From UBA8337 sp965221415 (lineage in GTDB: Bacteria; Pseudomonadota; Alphaproteobacteria; RS24), in contig OZ244887.1 in NCBI GenBank assembly GCA_965221415.1, positions 1,054,001 through 1,118,000 of the forward strand: DNA of 64,000 bases. The letters run 5' to 3'. Within the stretch, counting starts at the first letter, position 1. Each line of letters opens with the position of its first letter. The translations under genes were made by a program, and so were the position numbers. Shown piece after piece: positions 8,531-16,879 of the stretch. The notes beneath the pieces are model-generated. The model was not told the DNA's origin. It saw only the letters and a program-made list of their open reading frames with translations, and did no database searches.

Positions 8531-9109
8531 ATGGCAAACCTTCAGAGAGAATGGTTAAAAAGAGCAGAAGTCGATTATTTTCCGCCGTTTATGAGCCTTT
8601 GGGCGTCGTTTAATGCGTGGTATGAAGGCCATTATCCAGACGCTGCAAAGAACGACAGAGGCGCGATAAATAATATCAAAAAGGATGGCATCGAGCATAA
8701 GGTTCTCGTAAAAAATGCCGATGCAAGGCTTACTGGTGTTGATAGAGAAAGCATCGAGTTTAGAACCAATCTTGAGCAATTATATTATGCGCTAGAGGAT
8801 TCCGCGCTCACTTATATCAATGTCAAACGGACAGAAAAGATGAGCCTCGCCAATGTCCTCATTACATATAATGGACGAAATAGGCGAACCGCTTACAAAA
8901 ACCTGATTGTTGAAAATGACGACGCGCAAGCCATTCAACTGGGGTCTATTCATATAACGAATGAGACGGATATTGTCGTGGCGGGGTTAATCGAAATTAT
9001 TTATCAAATACGGTGTCAATTATTTCACGGGAAATTTGAACCCGTAGAAGCAAATCGTAAAGTCGTGAAATACGCTTACTTCGTTTGGCTCGCTTTAATG
9101 CCTGAATAA
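8531..9109 (+). CDS. HEPN-like protein with RX4H motif (possible RNase), unknown function
   Basis: 192 residues, mainly alpha-helical in appearance, with no signal or membrane segment. The C-terminal part holds YQIRCQLFHGK, in which R161 and H166 give the R-X4-H motif of HEPN nucleases. The N-terminal SLWASFNAWYEG also resembles HEPN-type helices. HEPN proteins are often RNases in toxin-antitoxin or antiphage systems, but some are inactive, and no nucleotidyltransferase (MNT) partner lies nearby. The gene is visibly more AT-rich than its surroundings (24 G/C in its first 60 bases) and sits just past tRNA-Ser, both signs of transfer. Ribosome site GGGGAG. The function remains inference. Confidence 0.75.
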   Translation: MANLQREWLKRAEVDYFPPFMSLWASFNAWYEGHYPDAAKNDRGAINNIKKDGIEHKVLVKNADARLTGVDRESIEFRTNLEQLYYALEDSALTYINVKRTEKMSLANVLITYNGRNRRTAYKNLIVENDDAQAIQLGSIHITNETDIVVAGLIEIIYQIRCQLFHGKFEPVEANRKVVKYAYFVWLALMPE

Positions 9110-9139
9110 TTGGCCGCTTGCCGACTCGCGCCCTACCCC

Positions 9140-9565
9140 CTAAAGAATAGAGGCGGTTTCGCCTAGCAGATAGCGCGCCACGTCGATGTAATCGATGACC
9201 AATGAAATGCCCGCAATCACCAAATAAAAAACGACGAATTTGGCGAAGATGGGCGTGTCGGCGTACATCTTGCGACGGTGGCGGGTGAATATCCACACAT
9301 AGACAGGCGTCCAGAAAACCACATGCGCCAGTCCGAGCAGTCGCACATAGCCGTGTTCCGCATAAAGATGATCCATGAACTCGCCCGCCAATAAAAAAGC
9401 GGCGATAATCGCGATGGCCTCAAAGCGTGGCCGCCATCCTGCGGCTGTGCGCTTTGCAACAAAAAGCACCGCGCCCAAATTCGCAGTCACAAGAAACGCG
9501 AGCCAAATCTTTAGCCACATCGGTTGCAGCTCAATCGCCGCGCTGAGGGTTGCTGGGTCTGCCAT
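9140..9565 (-). CDS. Small integral membrane protein of unknown function
   Basis: 141 residues with four hydrophobic segments: about 18-36 (WLAFLVTANLGAVLFVA), 48-63, 75-92 and 108-130. The loop between the third and fourth is basic (TRHRRK), which suggests it faces the cytoplasm. I do not recognise the family. Good ribosome site AAGGAG at 9570-9575. It is the last gene of the operon running from the flavin oxidoreductase at 14938, 27 bases after the CoA-ester lyase. No transport or enzyme motif is visible. Confidence 0.75.
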   Translation of the reverse strand: MADPATLSAAIELQPMWLKIWLAFLVTANLGAVLFVAKRTAAGWRPRFEAIAIIAAFLLAGEFMDHLYAEHGYVRLLGLAHVVFWTPVYVWIFTRHRRKMYADTPIFAKFVVFYLVIAGISLVIDYIDVARYLLGETASIL

Positions 9566-9592
9566 GAGAGTCTCCTTTTTATTATCTCGTAT

Positions 9593-10504
9593 TTACATGC
9601 CGATTAAGTCGGCTCGATTGACCGTGTTTTGAAACAGCCGCGCTGAAGCCGCATCCACCATCGTGCCTTTGTGTCCGACCGAGCCAAGCCCTTCGGCTGC
9701 GGCTTTATCATACACAGCGACAATCTCGCGGGCGAAGTCGACTTCCTCTTGCGAGGGCGAAAAGATATCCAAAGCAGGCTCAACTTGCGACGGGTGAATC
9801 GCCCATTTGCCGACCATCCCCAACATCAAAGCACGTTGGCACTCGACGCGATACGCCGCGTCATTTTTAAAATCAACGAACGGCCCGTCCACCGCATCAA
9901 TCCCCGCCGAGCGCGCCGCAATCGTCATGTGATAGCGCGGGTAATGAAAAATATCGCCCTCATAACCTTCCGTATTGCCAATATTCTTGACCACCAGTCC
10001 TTGCGAAGCGGCATAGTCGCCCATGCCGAAAATCATACATTCGAGCCGCGCACAGCTCGTGGCAATCTCGGCGACGTTCTGCATCGCCTCGACTTCCTCA
10101 ATCAAAACCTCAAGGCCGATTTTATTCTCTAACCCCAATTTCATTTCAAGTTGAGACAAAAGCGTGTCGGCAAATTGCACATCCGATGCGCTCAACGGCT
10201 TGGGCAACATAATCGTGTCAATGTTGCGACCGGCTTTCTCGACAATCGTTATGATATCCTCGTGACACCACGATGTGCCGATATCATTCACCCGCACACA
10301 GCGCACCGTCTTGCCCCAATCGAGATTATTCAGCGCATCGACAATCGTATCGCGGGCCGCTGGTTTGGCCGATGGCGCAACCGCATCCTCCAAATCGCAA
10401 AACACATGGTCGACATTTAAGGCCGCCGCTTTGGTGAGCATCTTCTCGCTCGACCCCGGAACCGCAAGCTGCGACCGTCGAAGGCGCATTGGGCGTTTAA
10501 CCAT
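9593..10504 (-). CDS. HpcH/HpaI (CitE-like) CoA-ester lyase
   Basis: 303 residues of the CitE / malyl-CoA lyase superfamily, Mg-dependent TIM-barrel enzymes that cleave or form beta-hydroxyacyl-CoA esters. Family signatures are present: LAVPGSSEKM at the start, FCDLEDAVAP, the CoA/oxaloacetate-side Arg in CVRVNDIGT, the metal ligands in LEVLIEEVEAM and FGMGDYAAS, and WAIHPSQVEPA near the end. It resembles L-malyl-CoA/beta-methylmalyl-CoA lyases, but the substrate cannot be fixed from sequence alone. The start ATG has AGGA at about 8 bases. It lies 25 bases after the DUF3604 gene in the same operon. Confidence 0.9.
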   Translation of the reverse strand: MVKRPMRLRRSQLAVPGSSEKMLTKAAALNVDHVFCDLEDAVAPSAKPAARDTIVDALNNLDWGKTVRCVRVNDIGTSWCHEDIITIVEKAGRNIDTIMLPKPLSASDVQFADTLLSQLEMKLGLENKIGLEVLIEEVEAMQNVAEIATSCARLECMIFGMGDYAASQGLVVKNIGNTEGYEGDIFHYPRYHMTIAARSAGIDAVDGPFVDFKNDAAYRVECQRALMLGMVGKWAIHPSQVEPALDIFSPSQEEVDFAREIVAVYDKAAAEGLGSVGHKGTMVDAASARLFQNTVNRADLIGM

Positions 10505-10529
10505 TAAATATTCCTAACCTCGTCTATAT

Positions 10530-12770
10530 CTATTTCCCTGCCGTATGCTCTACATAAATCGGTGACGCCCAAGCGCGTTCTTCTACCGTGCCGAGGCACT
10601 CGTCACCAAGCGCCGTGCGCTCATCGCCATAACAAATATTCAGCTTCACACAATTGCCCTTATCATCATAGGTGCAGCGCAAATTATCGGCATTAATCTT
10701 CTGCGTCGGCTCTTGAATGGCGCGCACATAATATGTCGCCATGCGCTTGCTATTGGCAAACTCAGGGTCGGTGAACGTAAACTGACACCCATTGCCCGTA
10801 TCTTTGCACTGATGAACTTTCCACTTATCGTCAATCAAATCGGCGACGTCTTCGTCAGGGCTGACTTGCGGACGAATCCGTATGACTTCGATGCGGGTGA
10901 TTTTCAACCGCGTCTCCGATGGATTAAAACACTCATTCGCGCATAATTTCTGAAGCCGCGCACCGCCTAATGCGTTCACCGCGTCTTCAGGACACCCCGG
11001 CTTTTGCTTATGCGCACCGACCGCTTTTACTTCGAACACGGGCGATGTCGACGCTTTGACCGTGCCGCCCATCGGTGTGCCGCTTTTGGTATTGAACCAC
11101 AGCAAAATGCGCGGCCCCGATGTGCCATAGGTCTCGCGGCGTTTCAGGGCGGCGAAGATTTCTTCGCGTGTGCGGCCATTCGAATGAACCGCAGCCAAGC
11201 CGCCCGTCGTCCAGAAACTCGCCTGACGCTCCTGCTCAACCGCCTCGAACCCACGGTTTTGTAGCTCATCAGGGTCTAGCTCTAAAGGCTGCGAACTGGG
11301 TGTATCTTTCGGGTAAACAATGTCCACCATATCGGCGCGCACGCGTACCGCTTCGGTATTGCGCAGGCGGTCGACATTTTTATATCCCGTACCGGGACGC
11401 GCACGGTGATTATCACTTGAGGCAATAACCCCCCAATTCATCCGCGTTGGCTTTTCGGGATTGTCGAAATTACGAATGGCCAGTGCATATTGCACGCTAT
11501 TGCCCGGCCGATACCCAAAGGCAGGCAGAAAGCAATCCTTGCACTGACCCGCATCGAGCCATTCTTCAATTTTCTCGCCCGTCACCGCCAGATGCGCGGC
11601 CACACTGCTATTCGCGGCAAGCGCACGCGTCTTGGCAGCGCGACGTTCACATGCTCGCGCATCGTCGCCATCATCAAGGCAGCGCTGTTTGATTATCTCG
11701 CCAGCCTGCCAACACACTGGCAAATAATCGCGTGTCGGGGCAGGACACGTCGCTGTTGCCGTGGTCGGATTATACAGCACCGAGCGCCAATCGCGATATT
11801 CTTCCGCATTACCATGGCCAGACATAATCTCGACCAATTCCATTCTTTCGGGCAGATTTTCAGCTTTCAAATGCTTGTCAAAAGTCACCGCGGTGGGTGT
11901 GTAAAATCCCCAACTCGAACCATGCGGGATAATCAACGGGTCAAGATTTTGTTCGTCGAGACTTTTGACCAAATCGCTCGGCGTGTCGGCAGCCTCGAAA
12001 CAATCTGCGGACAGCTCATTGGCGGGCAATCCCGCATCGCATAATGGCACTTTCGCGGCTTGGTCGAGATAGCTGCGAATGTCATAATAGTTTTGACGGT
12101 TTTTAAAATCGAGAAACGCCAGTGGCAACGGTATCAGCGATTTACCATTTACCCGCAGCGCATTCACCGCGACGCCGCCTGCGGCAATCGGCCGTTTGGC
12201 GAGTTTGGCGTCGTCTAAATCTTGAAAAATAACGTTCTTATGACCGAAATGCTCTTCGGGGGTTTGCCCGACTTGCGTCCATTCAAAGCCAACAAAGCTG
12301 ACCATATCTGGACTGGTGCCATTATTTGACTGTGCATTACAGGCGCGAATACTTTGCTTGGTATCTTGCCACCGTCGCGGGGTTGAGGCTTCGGCATGGT
12401 CGGTGATAGACCAAAAATCAAGCGCCGAGCAATGGCGCGCATAATCGCACGCATCGGCAATCGGATGTGCGCCCTCGCCGCCATAAATCGGCAACGCCCA
12501 GAGAAACGCATCGGTCGAGTAAGTCGTATGCACATGCAAATCGCCAAACAGGATTTGCTTGTCTTTATCAGCGCGCAATCCCGCCGCTATCGCCTGTTGT
12601 TCGGCTTGGCGGGCTTCTACCAAAACATCCGCACGGGCGGGTGCTTTTACCTCACCGGGCCCGCGATTTTGACCAAGCCACCCTTGCTGTGCCGCGAGCA
12701 GATAAACTGCCACAACCGCAATAACCGTCACAAAAAGTGCCAAGATGCCTCGGCGCAATGATAAAAACAT
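10530..12770 (-). CDS. DUF3604 domain protein, exported, PHP-like motifs
   Basis: 746 residues from the ATG at 12770, chosen because AGAGGGAGA lies upstream and it starts a clear signal anchor (MFLSLRRG followed by about 18 hydrophobic residues). An upstream frame extension would overlap the thioesterase gene. Putative metal-site motifs resemble PHP-type phosphoesterases: GDLHVHT near 76-82, TDHAE near 123-127, GFEWTQ, PHGSSWG and SSDNHRARPGTG. Many cysteines (for example CKDC, CANEC) suit an oxidising periplasm. DUF3604 proteins are common in marine and soil proteobacteria, and their reaction is, to my knowledge, unestablished. In an operon with OYE, GST, thioesterase and CoA lyase. Confidence 0.88.
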   Translation of the reverse strand: MFLSLRRGILALFVTVIAVVAVYLLAAQQGWLGQNRGPGEVKAPARADVLVEARQAEQQAIAAGLRADKDKQILFGDLHVHTTYSTDAFLWALPIYGGEGAHPIADACDYARHCSALDFWSITDHAEASTPRRWQDTKQSIRACNAQSNNGTSPDMVSFVGFEWTQVGQTPEEHFGHKNVIFQDLDDAKLAKRPIAAGGVAVNALRVNGKSLIPLPLAFLDFKNRQNYYDIRSYLDQAAKVPLCDAGLPANELSADCFEAADTPSDLVKSLDEQNLDPLIIPHGSSWGFYTPTAVTFDKHLKAENLPERMELVEIMSGHGNAEEYRDWRSVLYNPTTATATCPAPTRDYLPVCWQAGEIIKQRCLDDGDDARACERRAAKTRALAANSSVAAHLAVTGEKIEEWLDAGQCKDCFLPAFGYRPGNSVQYALAIRNFDNPEKPTRMNWGVIASSDNHRARPGTGYKNVDRLRNTEAVRVRADMVDIVYPKDTPSSQPLELDPDELQNRGFEAVEQERQASFWTTGGLAAVHSNGRTREEIFAALKRRETYGTSGPRILLWFNTKSGTPMGGTVKASTSPVFEVKAVGAHKQKPGCPEDAVNALGGARLQKLCANECFNPSETRLKITRIEVIRIRPQVSPDEDVADLIDDKWKVHQCKDTGNGCQFTFTDPEFANSKRMATYYVRAIQEPTQKINADNLRCTYDDKGNCVKLNICYGDERTALGDECLGTVEERAWASPIYVEHTAGK

Positions 12771-12801
12771 CGATGTTCTCCCTCTTGAGTCCCTTGCCGT
12801 G

Positions 12802-13215
12802 TCAGTCTCGCGGCAATAATTTAAAAGTTGCCGAGGCACGCGCAACTTCGTCGCCCTCAGCATCGAACAAAGCGGCCTCGCTAAACGAGACACTTCGCCC
12901 CATACGCAATAATTTACCTTTGGCGACGAACTTACCGGGATGGCCAGCTTTTAAGTAGCTGGTCTTTAACTCCAACGTCACTTGCCCCCGATATTTGTCC
13001 ATATCCAGCATCGAGCGTGCCGCAACACCGCACGCCGTATCAAGCATGGTCGCATATGCGCCGCCGTGCAAGATGCCTTGCATGTTAATCCACATATCGC
13101 CCAATTCAAAATGCACTTCGCTGATGCCGTTCTCCATCGTCACCAGATTGCGCCCGATGAGTTCGCCAATCGCAGAATTTTTTGTATTGGGCGTGAAGCC
13201 TTGTAGTGGCGTCAT
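12802..13215 (-). CDS. PaaI-family hotdog thioesterase
   Basis: 137 residues, single hotdog fold, probably hydrolysing acyl-CoA or aryl-CoA thioesters in the cytoplasm. The family motif is GILHGGAYATMLDTACG at about residues 47-63, with the conserved HGG and an acidic residue about ten positions on. The start ATG overlaps the GST stop (ATGA), so the two are translationally coupled. Neighbouring CoA-ester lyase and CoA chemistry in the operon fit a thioesterase. Substrate unknown. Confidence 0.9.
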   Translation of the reverse strand: MTPLQGFTPNTKNSAIGELIGRNLVTMENGISEVHFELGDMWINMQGILHGGAYATMLDTACGVAARSMLDMDKYRGQVTLELKTSYLKAGHPGKFVAKGKLLRMGRSVSFSEAALFDAEGDEVARASATFKLLPRD

Positions 13216-13838
13216 AAAGTTTTAGCCCCCAGCACATCATGCGCGGCGCAGCGTGCCATATAGTCTGCGATATTTTTCAGCGCGGGGTCGAGCGGTTGAC
13301 CTATATTGGTCAAAAACAAAATCATAGGATAAAACGCGCAATCGACATAAGTCAGGCGTTGGCCGCAAATAAAGTCATTGCCCGTAAGTTGCGCGTCCAA
13401 CCACGCCAAGCCATCGCCGCCGATTAATTTTGTCGCCGCGCCAATCTCAGGCATGATGCGCATCCGCGAAGCAAAAAACTCAGCCCCCTCACTGTGCCGA
13501 AAGCCCATCATCATGGGGGCGAGAACCAAATAATCGCATTGCCGCATGCGCATCCGTGTGTACGCCCGTTCCGCCGCCGTATCGCCAACCAGAACGGGGT
13601 CGGGTTTTAGCTCCTCAAGATATTCGGCAATCGCTGCGACCTCAGCAATGATTTGCCCCTCTTCGGTTTCCAAAGCGGGTAATTGGCCAGCCGGATTGCG
13701 CTGCACAAAATCGCTTTGACGATTTTCACCCGCCATCAGGTCGATGGTTATTTTTTCCACCTCAATCTGCTTGACGGCGATAACGTTTTCAGCCCCGCGC
13801 GGATTGGGCGATGTCCCATGTGTGTAAAGTTTTAACAT
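13212..13838 (-). CDS. Glutathione S-transferase family protein
   Basis: 208 residues with the thioredoxin-like GST N-domain (about 1-80: LYTHGTSPNPRGAEN, then NPAGQLPALETEEG with the cis-Pro and IAEVAAIAEYLEE for glutathione binding) and an alpha-helical C-domain. It could conjugate or isomerise electrophilic substrates. The start codon overlaps the stop of the flavin oxidoreductase by one base (TAATG), and its own stop overlaps the thioesterase start. It resembles the cluster of bacterial GSTs found next to ring-cleavage or ene-reductase genes; the exact class is uncertain. Confidence 0.9.
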   Translation of the reverse strand: MLKLYTHGTSPNPRGAENVIAVKQIEVEKITIDLMAGENRQSDFVQRNPAGQLPALETEEGQIIAEVAAIAEYLEELKPDPVLVGDTAAERAYTRMRMRQCDYLVLAPMMMGFRHSEGAEFFASRMRIMPEIGAATKLIGGDGLAWLDAQLTGNDFICGQRLTYVDCAFYPMILFLTNIGQPLDPALKNIADYMARCAAHDVLGAKTL

Positions 13839-14938
13839 TAGGACAGGCTCAGCATGTGGTCGCGTTCAAAGGCGCGCAAGTCGTCAAACTGACCATTGCG
13901 GATTTTGTTCGCCCATTCGGGGTCAGACAGCAGCGCACGGCCAACGCCGACCAAATCGAACTCTTCGTTTTCAAGCCGCTCGACCAATCCGTCGATGGGC
14001 GCGGCTTCCGAGCTTTCCCCGCCCATGGCCGCGACAAACTCGCCCGACAGACCAATCGAGCCAACCGTGATGGTTGGCAGCCCCATCAGCTTTTTCGCCC
14101 AGCCTGCGAAGTTTAAATCAGAGCCTTCGAATTCAGGCTCCCAGAACCGCCGCGTTGAGCAATCGAAACAGTCAATGCCTGCGTCCACCATGGGCTGCAA
14201 AAAGGCTTTTAGCTTGTCGGGGTCGGTGGCCATTTTGTGGTCGAAATCCTGCTGCTTCCACTGCGACAATCGGATAATCAACGGGAAGTCTTTGCCAACA
14301 GCGGCGCGCGATTTTTCAATAATCTCGACAGCAAACGCCGTGCGCTCTTCCAACGCACCGCCATATTTATCGTCGCGCACATTCGTGCCTTCCCAAAAGA
14401 ACGTATCGATAAGATATCCATGCGCGCCATGAAATTGCACGCCGTCAAAACCCGCCTCGCGCGCCGCGACTGTGCCTTTGGCAAAAGCATCGGCAATATC
14501 GCTCACATCTTGCGGGGTCATGGCAGCACCTATTTCTTTGCTCGGATATTTCAATCCCGATGGCGACAATGTGTGCGCATCTGGATTAAGCCCCGTGCCT
14601 TCAAAGCGCATCGGGCCAGTGTGCCAAAGCTGCGGCATTATCAGACCACCCCCTTCATGCACCTCATCGGCGACGCGTTTCCAGCCTTCCAAGGCTTGCT
14701 TCGTATGGAAATCGGGTATCTGGTCGTCCATGCTCGCCGATGGATGGTCGATGGTCGTGCCTTCGGTGATAATCAACCCAACGCCGCCCTCTGCGCGCCG
14801 ACGATAATACGCCGCGACATCTTCAGTAGGATGTCCACCCGGCGAATGACTGCGCGTCATCGGCGCCATGACAATGCGATTCGGGATTTCGAGATTATTC
14901 AGCGTGAAAGGTGAAAATAAAACCGGATAGTGTGTCAT
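13838..14938 (-). CDS. NADH:flavin oxidoreductase (old yellow enzyme family)
   Basis: 366 residues from the ATG at 14938, which has AAGGAG upstream; a longer in-frame extension to 15067 lacks support. FMN-dependent TIM-barrel ene-reductase that reduces activated C=C bonds. Motifs: PMTRSHSPGGHPTED, LIITEGTTI, QLWHTG, the HxxH of QFHGAHGYL followed by NVRDDKYGG, and the FMN phosphate site VGRALLSDP. First gene of the operon leading through GST, thioesterase, DUF3604 and CoA lyase. No 4Fe-4S extension as in the 2,4-dienoyl-CoA reductase branch, since the protein stops after the barrel. Confidence 0.93.
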   Translation of the reverse strand: MTHYPVLFSPFTLNNLEIPNRIVMAPMTRSHSPGGHPTEDVAAYYRRRAEGGVGLIITEGTTIDHPSASMDDQIPDFHTKQALEGWKRVADEVHEGGGLIMPQLWHTGPMRFEGTGLNPDAHTLSPSGLKYPSKEIGAAMTPQDVSDIADAFAKGTVAAREAGFDGVQFHGAHGYLIDTFFWEGTNVRDDKYGGALEERTAFAVEIIEKSRAAVGKDFPLIIRLSQWKQQDFDHKMATDPDKLKAFLQPMVDAGIDCFDCSTRRFWEPEFEGSDLNFAGWAKKLMGLPTITVGSIGLSGEFVAAMGGESSEAAPIDGLVERLENEEFDLVGVGRALLSDPEWANKIRNGQFDDLRAFERDHMLSLS

Positions 14939-15048
14939 AATGTCTCCTTGGTTGCATAAGCTGTCTTTGAGTGCCAAACTTAAAGGGCGGCGAACTAAAT
15001 GCAAGCTTATCGTGATATTATCCACTATACTATTGAGACGGAGTCGAC

Positions 15049-15378
15049 ATGATAGAAAAAACAGCAAAATATCAAATTGGCGATGTCGTTAAGCATCGCG
15101 TGTTTCCGTTTCGGGGAGTGATTTTCGATGTCGACCCGATTTTTGCCAACACCGAGGAATGGTGGGAATCGATTCCAGCTGAAGTTCGACCGCATAAGGA
15201 TCAACCCTATTATCACCTACTGGCCGAGAATGACGAGACCGAATATATCGCCTATGTGTCTGAGCAAAACTTATTGCCCGATACATCGCAAGAGCCAGTC
15301 GGGCATCCGCAGGTGAACGATATTTTTGACGGGTTTGACGGCGCACGTTACGCTGTGCGCGTTAGTAACACGCATTAG
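15049..15378 (+). CDS. hspQ: Heat shock protein HspQ
   Basis: 109 residues, matching the family in length and in the motifs YQIGDVVKHRVFPFRGVIFDVDP, WWESIP and PYYHLLAENDETEYIAYVSEQNL. HspQ binds hemimethylated oriC in E. coli and acts as a specificity factor or substrate for the Lon protease. The start has GGAG upstream. A TATACT -10-like element lies in the 110-base divergent gap with the flavoprotein gene; no clear sigma-32 site was found. It is followed after 10 bases by the hydrolase gene, with which it probably shares a transcript. Confidence 0.93.
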   Translation: MIEKTAKYQIGDVVKHRVFPFRGVIFDVDPIFANTEEWWESIPAEVRPHKDQPYYHLLAENDETEYIAYVSEQNLLPDTSQEPVGHPQVNDIFDGFDGARYAVRVSNTH

Positions 15379-15388
15379 AGGCGGGCAT

Positions 15389-16165
15389 ATGATAAGACCG
15401 ATTTTACGTTTCTTCGGGCGGCTGATTATTAGCTATATCGAAAAGCCCAACCTCAATTATCGTTCTTATCAATTTATTCCGCTGGCCGAGCTCGAGGCCA
15501 ATTTGCAACCCGGCGACATATTGCTGGTTGAGGGCAATCAGCGTATTTCGTCGGCGATAAAATATCTCACGCAATCGACATGGTCGCATGCCGCTTATTA
15601 TGTCGGGCGCGATGTGGGCTTGCGCGATGCCTATGGCCACCCCGCAACCCTGATTGAAGCCGATTTGCGCCATGGCGTGATTGCCACCTCATTGACCAAA
15701 TATCTGGGCTATAACACGCGCATCTGTCGCCCTGCTTTGATTACCAATGAAGACCGCACGAAAGTCACCGACTATATTATCGACTCATTGGGGCAAAGCT
15801 ATGATGTGAAAAACGTCGTCGATTTGGCGCGCTATTTGCTGCCCCAACCGCCTGTGCCAGATAGCTGGCGGCGCAAAATGATTGCACTAGGCAGCGGCCA
15901 GCCAACGCAAGCGATTTGCTCGACGCTGATTGCGCGCGCGTTTCACTCGGTGCGCTACCCCATCCTGCCCGAAATCACCCGCGAGAACCAACGCGAGGTG
16001 CTACACATCCGCCATCATTCTTTATTCACGCCGCGCGATTTTGACCTATCGCCCTATTTCTCTGTTATCAAGCCGACAATAGAAAAGCGGCCTGATTACC
16101 AAACCTTCACATGGCACGACCCAGACTCAGACCATGATAGAGAGGACGAGCTGCGTGCGTCGTGA
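15389..16165 (+). CDS. YiiX-like permuted papain-fold hydrolase
   Basis: 258 residues from the ATG at 15389 with GAGGCGG upstream. Circularly permuted NlpC/P60-type papain fold: LQPGDILLVEG, then the conserved His in STWSHAAYYVG near residue 67, and the Cys in QAICSTLIARAFHS near 180. A family Glu candidate is E91 (LIEADLRHG). Relatives are proposed to act on lipids or peptide amides; the true substrate is unknown. No signal peptide, but the N-terminus (RPILRFFGRLIISYI) is amphipathic and could attach to the membrane. It overlaps the acyltransferase gene by about 11 bases. Confidence 0.82.
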   Translation: MIRPILRFFGRLIISYIEKPNLNYRSYQFIPLAELEANLQPGDILLVEGNQRISSAIKYLTQSTWSHAAYYVGRDVGLRDAYGHPATLIEADLRHGVIATSLTKYLGYNTRICRPALITNEDRTKVTDYIIDSLGQSYDVKNVVDLARYLLPQPPVPDSWRRKMIALGSGQPTQAICSTLIARAFHSVRYPILPEITRENQREVLHIRHHSLFTPRDFDLSPYFSVIKPTIEKRPDYQTFTWHDPDSDHDREDELRAS

Positions 16166-16877
16166 CAATAAGCCTTATACCATACGGGTTTTGGTCAATT
16201 TTATTCGGGCAGCCTACACGCGCTGGCGCATCGCGCCGCAATTCGACAGCGTCGGGCACGGATTAGAAATCATCGGCCCGCAGCGGCTCGAAATCTACGG
16301 CAAAGATATTCATCTCGGCAATCATGTGCATATCCAAACCGCGTCGGGGTCGGTGTCGCGGCTCTGCACTTGGCCAAACGGACAAGGGCATGGTCGTATC
16401 GATATTGGCAGCCACACGCTGCTGACCCCCGGATTGCAAATTGTCTGCGCGGGTCATATTTCGATTGGCGATAATGTGATGATTGCCAGTCGCGTCTATA
16501 TTTCTGACGCTGATTGGCACGATATTTACGACCGCGTCGCCACGCCCGGGCAGATTGCGCCGATACGCATTGGCGAAAACGTCTGGCTCGGCGAAAGCGT
16601 GCGGGTTTGTAAAGGCGTGACAATTGGTGAAAACAGCATTATCGGCGTAGGGTCTGTCGTTACCAAGGATATTCCAGCGAATGTGGTGGCGGCGGGGAAT
16701 CCTGCTAAAGTCGTCAAAAAGCTCGATGCGCAGCGGGTTTTGAACAAGCGCGAGAGCCTATTTAAAGATAAAAAAGAGTATGAAAAAACAATGCGATATT
16801 TACATTACTTAAACCATAAGGATAATAATTATTTAGGCTGGATTCGCCAGCTCATATGGCCATCTCGAAAGGGCTAA
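16155..16877 (+). CDS. Hexapeptide-repeat (left-handed beta-helix) acyltransferase
   Basis: About 240 residues from the GTG at 16155, which has AGAGGA at 8 bases; an ATG at 16134 would add seven residues but lacks a good site. Left-handed beta-helix of isoleucine-rich hexapeptides (for example IRIGENVWLGESVRV, VTIGENSIIGVGSVVTKDI, NVVAAGNPAKVVKK), with the catalytic-type His in ISDADWHDIYDR. Typical of O-acetyltransferases acting on sugars or polysaccharides. The C-terminal 50 residues are charged and unusually AT-rich in codons. Its neighbours, a permuted papain hydrolase and a periplasmic binding protein, hint at envelope modification, but this is inference. Confidence 0.87.
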   Translation: MRRDNKPYTIRVLVNFIRAAYTRWRIAPQFDSVGHGLEIIGPQRLEIYGKDIHLGNHVHIQTASGSVSRLCTWPNGQGHGRIDIGSHTLLTPGLQIVCAGHISIGDNVMIASRVYISDADWHDIYDRVATPGQIAPIRIGENVWLGESVRVCKGVTIGENSIIGVGSVVTKDIPANVVAAGNPAKVVKKLDAQRVLNKRESLFKDKKEYEKTMRYLHYLNHKDNNYLGWIRQLIWPSRKG

Positions 16878-16879
16878 TT

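Noticed and set aside
8166..9139. Possible genomic island bounded by a duplicated tRNA-Ser 3' end
   Set aside because: No second copy of the tRNA 3' sequence is visible downstream, and there is no integrase gene.
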